From: Bin55 sp964511425
Lineage (GTDB): Bacteria > Pseudomonadota > Gammaproteobacteria > Pseudomonadales > Azotimanducaceae
Direction of reading: 5' to 3'
NCBI GenBank assembly: GCA_964511425.1
Contig: CAZEFI010000022.1
Coordinates: forward strand, 1-29,853
Length of the DNA stretch: 29,853 nt
Shown one piece after another: positions 23,868-29,853 of the stretch. The notes under the pieces are model-generated. The model was not told the DNA's origin, did no database searches, and worked only from the letters and a program-made list of their open reading frames with translations. The translations under genes and the position numbers were made by a program. The first letter of the stretch is position 1. Each line of letters opens with the position of its first letter.

Positions 23868-25733
23868 ATGAACACGATTAAACGAACAAAATATTCGCTA
23901 CTCCCCTACTTTGTTTTCGGTAGTGTAGCAGTTGTGTCCTTTACCTTGGGTTATTTCTTTGTTAACTCAAACCTCGATAACCAAGCTCCACCCGTAACGG
24001 CCGACCGAGGGAAGATTACAAATGACTCGGTCGTAGCGGACGAATCGCGAGCGGACCTAGCAGCAGTGGATACCCTTCTTGATCTCACAAAACCACTGAA
24101 ATTTAAGAGCAACTTCGACCGCACTGTAGCACTTCACACGCTACTTGAACAGGCTGATGTCACTGTATTACATGGATATTGGGATCAATTGAGCCAACTT
24201 AACACGGGTATCTTCCGACACGAAATACAAAACGGGATCGTGCAGCGTTGGGCGGTACTTGATCCCATCGCCGCAATATCTGTATTGACAGAAGAGTCTA
24301 ACAGCGAACGTCGAAATCTTCTGCTTGATCTTGTATATCGGGAATGGTCTCGAGCGAACTTGGAAGCAGTTCTCGATTACGTAGCAGCTCTGGACGAATC
24401 GTCCAAATTCCGCGCGGTGTCAAGCATTCTTCGAGAACGAGAAGATTTGTCGAGTGAAACTAGAAGAGAGATCGCACGCCGTTTGGACCATGAATGGCTA
24501 GTGTTTGAAGTTGGAAATGACACTATCGCTTCACCTAGCCGTGAGTGGTCATCGTTTCTCAATCAATATCAAGATCAGTTAGAACATATCGGAAATGCTC
24601 AGTATCAGTTGATGGCACATATAGCCAACGCTTGGGTTCTTCAAGACGGTATTGATGCTTTTAACAAATTGCGCGAGCAGTTACCTCAAACGTTTTCATT
24701 GTTAGAGCCAACGAGAATTGTTACCCACAATTTACTCAACGATAACCCCGGATTAGCGATCGACTTGATAGTTGATAGGATACACAACGAGACCGACACG
24801 GAGTATCAATCGCTTGCTCTCCAGCTTATAGAACAATGGGCTGAAGTGGATCCAAAAAGCGCACTTGACAGCACTTTTGTTATTGAGGCTCGTGGATTAC
24901 GCTTGCGTCTACAACATCGAGCGGTCCGAACTTGGGCAGAGAGCGAACCTGCCACAATCATGGCTGAATTGAACGAGTTACCTGACCACCTTCAATCATA
25001 CACTCGAGACTGGGCACTAACCGCAATAGCTTCAACCTCACCGAAGCAAGTATTGACAATGCTGAGGGACATTACAGATCCGATTGCTTTAGAAGACGTT
25101 GCTCGTACATTAGTAGATAGTTGGGCACACCACGATTTTTCCGAAACATTGCATTGGATTGAGACTGATGCACGTATAGAACATCTTCGAGAAGATTTGA
25201 AACGATCGGCTTTTCATGGTCTAGCTGGGTCTAACCCACAAATGGCAATGGAGTTCGCGTTAAAGGAACCAATCAATAAGGGAGAGGTGGGTATGGAGGC
25301 TTCAGTCATTCACCGGGTTTCGCTCACAGGTCAAATTGACGTTGCTGTGTCAATGCTTTCCCAGGTACGAGCAGGTAAAACTAGGAGTCGGGCATACGAT
25401 TTCGTCATTTCTAAATTGATATTGGATGATGATATTACGAGAACTTTGGACTTGTTTTTCGAATTGAGCGAGAAGCAAACGACCGACCTAGATAGGCCGC
25501 TCGCGACCATTGCGTGGCAAGCTCCCAACGCTCTTTTTGCATCACTTGAACGGATGGATTCTTTACCACTACGCGCGGAAGCAGCGCGAATTCTCTATAA
25601 GCGGAACAACGACAATGGACGCTTTACAGATGAAGAGTTAGCCCATCTTCAAGGCTTGATTCAGTCTCAACACTCAAGTCGATTGAACAGTGCTCGAGAT
25701 AGGATTTACGAAGTCTTGTTTGACAACGAATAA
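23868..25733 (+). CDS. Membrane-anchored helical-repeat protein, paralog 2
   Basis: About 621 residues with the same plan as the preceding gene: an N-terminal anchor (LLPYFVFGSVAVVSFTLGYF), a linker, then around twelve W/D/A-L helical repeats such as QRWAVLDPIAAISVL, EQWAEVDPKSALDST and DSWAHHDFSETLHWI. The final block NNDNGRFTDEELAHL corresponds to NEHNGVFSDEELAVL of paralog 1. The frame opens at 23748, but ATG 23868 gives the anchor directly at the N-terminus, matching paralog 1, so I prefer it. A tandem duplication with substantial divergence is the plain reading. A hairpin terminator follows the stop, so the pair may end a transcript. I do not know a named family for it. Confidence 0.8.
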   Translation: MNTIKRTKYSLLPYFVFGSVAVVSFTLGYFFVNSNLDNQAPPVTADRGKITNDSVVADESRADLAAVDTLLDLTKPLKFKSNFDRTVALHTLLEQADVTVLHGYWDQLSQLNTGIFRHEIQNGIVQRWAVLDPIAAISVLTEESNSERRNLLLDLVYREWSRANLEAVLDYVAALDESSKFRAVSSILREREDLSSETRREIARRLDHEWLVFEVGNDTIASPSREWSSFLNQYQDQLEHIGNAQYQLMAHIANAWVLQDGIDAFNKLREQLPQTFSLLEPTRIVTHNLLNDNPGLAIDLIVDRIHNETDTEYQSLALQLIEQWAEVDPKSALDSTFVIEARGLRLRLQHRAVRTWAESEPATIMAELNELPDHLQSYTRDWALTAIASTSPKQVLTMLRDITDPIALEDVARTLVDSWAHHDFSETLHWIETDARIEHLREDLKRSAFHGLAGSNPQMAMEFALKEPINKGEVGMEASVIHRVSLTGQIDVAVSMLSQVRAGKTRSRAYDFVISKLILDDDITRTLDLFFELSEKQTTDLDRPLATIAWQAPNALFASLERMDSLPLRAEAARILYKRNNDNGRFTDEELAHLQGLIQSQHSSRLNSARDRIYEVLFDNE

Positions 25734-25778
25734 CACGAGACCATACGTAAAATTCCTTTTTCTTAACTTCATTCATCC

Positions 25779-25810
25779 ACCGATCAGATAAGGTGTTTCG
25801 ATCGGTTTTT
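25779..25810 (+). terminator. Candidate rho-independent terminator after the repeat-protein pair
   Basis: ACCGATC (25779-25785) pairs perfectly with GATCGGT (25800-25806) around a 14-base loop, and the second arm runs into TTTTT (25806-25810). It lies 46 bases after the stop of paralog 2 and just before cobS. The loop is long, so strength is uncertain. Confidence 0.5.
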
Positions 25811-25826
25811 CGCGCATTAGTACCAC

Positions 25827-26825
25827 ATGAACCCTCACGAGTCTGGATTGTGTCCGGACATGAAACCGGACACAACTGTACACATTGAAGAGACCTTTGG
25901 TATCGCTAAAGATGTCATGGTCCCAGCTTTTAGTGAACGTACAGATTATGTCCCTGAATTTGACAAAAATTACCATTTCGATCATGATACGACATTAGCG
26001 ATTCTCGCGGGGTTCGCGCACAATCGCAGAGTCATGATTCAAGGATATCATGGTACGGGGAAGTCGACACATATTGAGCAAGTAGCCGCTCGCTTAAATT
26101 GGCCTTGCGTGCGAGTGAATCTTGACAGCCACATTAGCAGGATCGATTTGGTTGGCAAGGATGCAATCGTAGTCGAAAACGGATTGCAAATTACAACTTT
26201 CAAAGAGGGTTTGTTACCTTGGGCATTACAACATCCTACATGCTTGGTCTTTGACGAATACGACGCGGGACGACCCGACGTGATGTTCGTGATTCAGCGC
26301 GTACTTGAAGTCGAAGGTAAACTCACACTGCTCGACCAAAATCGAGTGATTACACCCAACCCTTGGTTTCGATTGTTCTCAACTACCAATACTGTTGGAT
26401 TAGGTGATACGACTGGCATGTACCACGGTACGCAACAGATCAATCACGGCCAAATGGACCGCTGGAACATCGTTGCGACGTTAAACTATTTGACGCACGA
26501 TGTCGAAGTGGACATCGTGTACCGCAAAGCCCGATCTTGGCAAACACGATCAAATGGGCGTCGCGTACTAGCAAATATGGTCAACGTTGCTGATCTCACC
26601 CGTAAGGGGTTCATGAACGGTGATGTGTCTGTCGTCATGTCGCCACGAACAGTGCTTACATGGGCAGAAAATACTGAGATATTTGATGATTTGGCATTTG
26701 CGTTTCGGGTGACGTTCTTGAATAAATGTGATGAGCTCGAACGCCCAACCATCGCCGAATATTACCAACGGTGTATGGGGGAGGATCTTGGAGACGCTAG
26801 TGCAGAAATTACGCTTCGTACTTAG
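25827..26825 (+). CDS. cobS: CobS, AAA+ subunit of aerobic cobaltochelatase
   Basis: 332 residues. A typical CobS: the family opening VPAFSERTDYVPEFDKNYHF, Walker A GYHGTGKST, then ARLNWPCVRVNLDSHISRID and Walker B LVFDEYDAGRPDV. CobS and CobT form the AAA+/VWA chaperone part of CobNST, which inserts Co(II) into hydrogenobyrinate diamide in aerobic B12 synthesis. No cobN or other cob gene is in the window. The ATG at 25827 has no clear Shine-Dalgarno; ATG 25860 is an alternative and nearer to typical N-termini. The gene follows a terminator-like hairpin and precedes cobT by 52 bases. Confidence 0.93.
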   Translation: MNPHESGLCPDMKPDTTVHIEETFGIAKDVMVPAFSERTDYVPEFDKNYHFDHDTTLAILAGFAHNRRVMIQGYHGTGKSTHIEQVAARLNWPCVRVNLDSHISRIDLVGKDAIVVENGLQITTFKEGLLPWALQHPTCLVFDEYDAGRPDVMFVIQRVLEVEGKLTLLDQNRVITPNPWFRLFSTTNTVGLGDTTGMYHGTQQINHGQMDRWNIVATLNYLTHDVEVDIVYRKARSWQTRSNGRRVLANMVNVADLTRKGFMNGDVSVVMSPRTVLTWAENTEIFDDLAFAFRVTFLNKCDELERPTIAEYYQRCMGEDLGDASAEITLRT

Positions 26826-26877
26826 AGATCGATGCGTGCTCAGGTTGCGCTACTAGACTCCGGTGCAGGACTACGGT

Positions 26878-28692
26878 ATGGCTAGCTCACTTTCCGACAG
26901 TCCGATTGAATCCTTTAAGCGCGCGATGACGGCTACTATTCGCGCGCTCGCTGAAAACGACAATCTAGACGTAGCCTTTTGCAAAGAGAATCCGGAACTG
27001 CAAGGCGATACTGTGCGTGTGATGTCTCCAGAACTTGGGTGCTCGCCAGAGGAACTCAACGCGATTCGTGGCGTGGGAGACGAACTAGCACTACGGGTGC
27101 GGTTTCACGATGCGAGAGTACATACCGAGCACTGTCCCTCCTCAGGTCCCGCGCGCGAATTGTTTCAATGGGTCGAAGATGCAAGAGTCGCATCATTAGG
27201 CGCACTCCGGATGGAAGGCGTGGCGCAAAATCTTGACGCGTCCTTGGATCAGGTTTGTCGTCAATCGATGTTCGATCGAATCACTGCGGCAACCGATGCG
27301 CCCTTGGGTGTCGCGGTGGGTTTGATCGTGCGAGAACAACTTACCGGACGCAAGCTTCCACCAGCAGCAGAAAACATTGCACAATTCTGGCGTGAACATG
27401 TGCACCAACAAGCTGGCAAAGATATCGAAGCTCTTTCCGCTTGTATCCGTGATCAGGTAGCTTTTGCCGCTCGTTGTCGAGACATACTCAAGGATTTAGG
27501 ATTGATTGCGGAGCAGGAAGAGCAACTGGAGGCTTCGGAATCGGAACAACAAACCGATTCTGATTCGGAGCAAATTGAAGAGCAGGACGACTCAGTAGAC
27601 GAATTTGTCCCTGCTGACAGTGATGAAGGGCACGAAGATTCCGATGCTAGTTCCGCTCAAGTTGACGCGAGTATTGAAGGTGAAGAGTACGACGATCATG
27701 GAGATGCTGAAACTGATGACGTCCCACAAGAGAATGTTGACAGAACCGGCAACATAAACCGAGACTTTCAATACTCCCCGTTTACAACAAAGTATGATGA
27801 AGTAGTGAACGCCGAAGAGTTATGTGATTCAGATGAGCGAAGCAAACTCCGCGCTGGTTTGGACATGCAGTTAGTACCCCTGAAACAGGCTACAGCCAAG
27901 TTAGCAAACCGACTGCACCGGAGATTACTCGCGAAGCAAAACCGAACATGGGAGTATGATCTTGACGAAGGTACCTTAGATGCTTCGAGACTTGAACAAG
28001 TAATAGTCGATCCGGTGAATCCCCTAGCGTTCAAACGCGAAAAAGAGATGCAGTTTCGCGATACTATTGTGTCAATGCTCATCGATAGTTCTGGATCTAT
28101 GAGAGGACGGTCAATCGTGACCGCTGCTATCTGCGGTGACATCTTGGGAAGTACCCTTGAGAGATGCGGTGTTGGTGTGGAAATATTGGGTTTTACGACA
28201 AGTGCGTGGCGCGGGGGATTGTCTCGTGAAGATTGGATAAATGCAGGAAAACCCGAAAACCCAGGCCGTCTAAACGACGTCAGGCACATTGTTTTTAAAT
28301 CAGCGGAAATGCCTTGGAGACGGTGTAGAAATAACATGGGCATCATGATGAGGGAAGAGCTTCTCAAAGAAAATATCGACGGGGAAGCACTTATTTGGGC
28401 ACACAACCGGCTGACTAGCAGACCCGAGCAACGCAAGGTACTAATGGTTATTTCAGACGGTTTACCAGTTGATAATTCCACACTTCTTGCAAATCCGAGC
28501 AACTATCTAGAACAACATTTGAAATATGCGATCGAGATGATCGAAGATCACTCCCGGGTCGAACTCATTGCAATTGGCATTGGACACGACGTCACGAATC
28601 ATTACAGCCGCGCGGTCACCATCAATGAACCAGAACAACTCGCTGGAGCGATGATCGACCAGCTTGCCGCATTGTTTGATGTTCCACGATAG
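26878..28692 (+). CDS. cobT: CobT, VWA subunit of aerobic cobaltochelatase
   Basis: About 604 residues. An N-terminal helical domain is followed by a strongly acidic Glu/Asp/Ser linker (about residues 215-295) and a C-terminal von Willebrand A domain with the MIDAS motif DSSGSMRG. The segments FTTSAWRGG and MVISDGLPVDN are typical CobT. It pairs with CobS in the CobNST chelatase. ATG 26878 is chosen because AGGA lies eight bases upstream; GTG 26863 would add five residues. Its stop lies inside the next gene, suggesting coupling with the phosphatase. Without cobN nearby the metal target is not proven here. Confidence 0.92.
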   Translation: MASSLSDSPIESFKRAMTATIRALAENDNLDVAFCKENPELQGDTVRVMSPELGCSPEELNAIRGVGDELALRVRFHDARVHTEHCPSSGPARELFQWVEDARVASLGALRMEGVAQNLDASLDQVCRQSMFDRITAATDAPLGVAVGLIVREQLTGRKLPPAAENIAQFWREHVHQQAGKDIEALSACIRDQVAFAARCRDILKDLGLIAEQEEQLEASESEQQTDSDSEQIEEQDDSVDEFVPADSDEGHEDSDASSAQVDASIEGEEYDDHGDAETDDVPQENVDRTGNINRDFQYSPFTTKYDEVVNAEELCDSDERSKLRAGLDMQLVPLKQATAKLANRLHRRLLAKQNRTWEYDLDEGTLDASRLEQVIVDPVNPLAFKREKEMQFRDTIVSMLIDSSGSMRGRSIVTAAICGDILGSTLERCGVGVEILGFTTSAWRGGLSREDWINAGKPENPGRLNDVRHIVFKSAEMPWRRCRNNMGIMMREELLKENIDGEALIWAHNRLTSRPEQRKVLMVISDGLPVDNSTLLANPSNYLEQHLKYAIEMIEDHSRVELIAIGIGHDVTNHYSRAVTINEPEQLAGAMIDQLAALFDVPR

Positions 28693-29770
28693 TCAATTTC
28701 CCGATATCTGGACCATCGGCAAACAGTTACTTTTTCTTGTGTGCTTTTGTGCATTTGTACCTCACACGCTCGGACAAACTACGACCATTGCTTTTGCGTC
28801 CTGTATCAACGACGAAAATCCCAATCATCCGATATGGAACGTGTTATTAGACTCTAGTCCCGATGTCTCAGTATTTATGGGCGACAACGTGTATCTTGAT
28901 CTGACAAAGTTTAGTTCAGCTTCAACAATTGATGATTTCAATGGGGATTACGATAGATTGGAGAAGACAACCAAGTTTCAATCACTGCGAGAATCGAGCC
29001 GCGTTCTAGCTATCTGGGACGATAACGATTATGGGCAGCGTGATGGAGATCGTAGCTTTGAACTCAAAGAAATCTCGAAGCAAAAGTTCCTTGAGTTCTG
29101 GAATATCGACCCAAGTAGTGACCGCGCCAAGCGTGCTGGAAACTACGATTCGGCTTGGATAGGTGAAGAAGAACAAAAAATCCAGGTCATTTTGTCAGAC
29201 ACTCGATATTTTCGTTCTCCATGGAAACGCGACTCTAATGCAAAGGACTGTTCCGCCGGTGATATTGTTCCAACCGATGATGGGCATGCAACCATACTTG
29301 GCGAAGCCCAGTGGAATTGGTTAGAACAGCAACTCAAAGAACCCGCTGTGTTGCACATTTTTGTGTCGGGGATTCAAGTAATTCCATTAGATCACTGTTT
29401 CGAACGTTGGGCAGGGATTCCGCACGAACGCGATCGACTGTTAAGGTTGCTCTCTCAGGCTAGTGCTCGGGTAATCATTTTCAGCGGTGATCGTCACCTT
29501 GCCGAAACTTCACGGTTACGAACCAATGAAACTTTTGATATCAAAAAAGATCTCTTTGAGTTCACATCCAGTTCGCTCACTTCCCGCACTGGCTTTGGTG
29601 CTAATGAACAGAATCGCTTTCGCGTGACAAAAGAAAACATACGAGTCAACAATTTTGGATTACTAACAGTCGATTGGGAACTGGAAACATTGCTCGTTGA
29701 ATATCACGATCAGAAGGGTCAGATACTGCAGCGGCTTAAGATTTCCATCCCAATTGACCCCGTAGAGTAA
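28679..29770 (+). CDS. PhoD-like (alkaline phosphatase D family) metallophosphatase, secreted
   Basis: About 363 residues. A signal peptide (KQLLFLVCFCAFVPHTLG, cleavage expected before Gln) is followed by the PhoD-like fold. Seen are IAFASCINDENPNHPIW, FMGDNVYLD (metal Asp/Asn), IWDDNDYGQRDGD, LSDTRYFRSPWK and FSGDRHLAE. PhoD enzymes are phosphodiesterases or phosphomonoesterases using Fe and Ca; the substrate of this branch is not known to me. ATG 28679 overlaps cobT by 14 bases; TTG 28664 is possible. Location: periplasm or outside. Why it is coupled to cobST is unclear. Confidence 0.87.
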   Translation: MFHDSQFPDIWTIGKQLLFLVCFCAFVPHTLGQTTTIAFASCINDENPNHPIWNVLLDSSPDVSVFMGDNVYLDLTKFSSASTIDDFNGDYDRLEKTTKFQSLRESSRVLAIWDDNDYGQRDGDRSFELKEISKQKFLEFWNIDPSSDRAKRAGNYDSAWIGEEEQKIQVILSDTRYFRSPWKRDSNAKDCSAGDIVPTDDGHATILGEAQWNWLEQQLKEPAVLHIFVSGIQVIPLDHCFERWAGIPHERDRLLRLLSQASARVIIFSGDRHLAETSRLRTNETFDIKKDLFEFTSSSLTSRTGFGANEQNRFRVTKENIRVNNFGLLTVDWELETLLVEYHDQKGQILQRLKISIPIDPVE

Positions 29771-29853
29771 TCAAAAGATTCAATATTTGTTCTACGCAGA
29801 CAGTAGATTCCGTACCGAATAATTCAGGGCATCGCAATCTAGAAACCAGTACA

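Noticed and set aside
27768..28502. 244-codon minus-strand frame
   Set aside because: Lies wholly antisense to the cobT VWA region, which has intact motifs; Ser/Arg-rich shadow.
1..29853. Search by eye for tRNA/rRNA genes, CRISPR arrays, transposases and integrases
   Set aside because: No cloverleaf with T-arm consensus, no regularly spaced direct repeats and no recombinase motifs were noticed in the intergenic regions.

Overview
The window reads as chromosomal DNA of an uncultured-type gammaproteobacterium of moderate G+C. The best lineage evidence is the envelope/ribosome block phoH-ybeY-corC-lnt-leuS-lptE-holA at 12.6-21.3 kb, supported by creD and a DUF1820 gene. A run of exactly 100 N (9042-9141) is a scaffold gap, so this is draft or metagenome-derived sequence. 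Start codons are often GTG or TTG. Two genes (the glycosyltransferase and lnt) have no ATG, GTG or TTG upstream of their conserved N-termini.

Layout. (a) 1-1745, minus strand: a tightly packed operon of a divergent PTPS/QueD-like enzyme, an SDR oxidoreductase and a YhhQ-type queuosine-precursor transporter, the last cut by the window edge. (b) 2021-4456, plus strand: LpxH-like metallophosphoesterase, GT4 glycosyltransferase and an M15 peptidase, probably for envelope glycolipid or peptidoglycan. (c) 4611-6522, minus strand: an Anbu proteasome-like protease, a stand-alone cereblon-type CULT domain protein and a type II HAD dehalogenase, apparently one operon. (d) 6523-9365: a long leader with two inverted-repeat structures, then an oligopeptidase-B-like lipoprotein and a convergent DUF1820 gene, both truncated by the N gap. 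(e) 9529-12341, minus strand: creD, then an orphan ParB-like protein resembling those of integrative conjugative elements. (f) 12659-21330, plus strand: phoH-ybeY-corC-lnt, a terminator, a 0.66-kb gap, then leuS-lptE-holA. LeuS looks unlike the usual gammaproteobacterial enzyme and may be a replacement in situ. (g) 21452-25733, plus strand: a small two-helix membrane protein and two tandem paralogous membrane-anchored proteins built from W-x3-D-x3-A-L helical repeats. (h) 25827-29770, plus strand: cobS, cobT and a secreted PhoD-like phosphatase overlapping the cobT end.

Most notable: the pairing of a bacterial proteasome homologue (Anbu) with a CULT protein that keeps the complete tri-tryptophan cage; the repeat-protein paralogs; the PTPS homologue lacking canonical catalytic residues; the foreign-looking LeuS; and the structured leader before the oligopeptidase. 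No tRNA, rRNA, CRISPR array, transposase or integrase was recognised.
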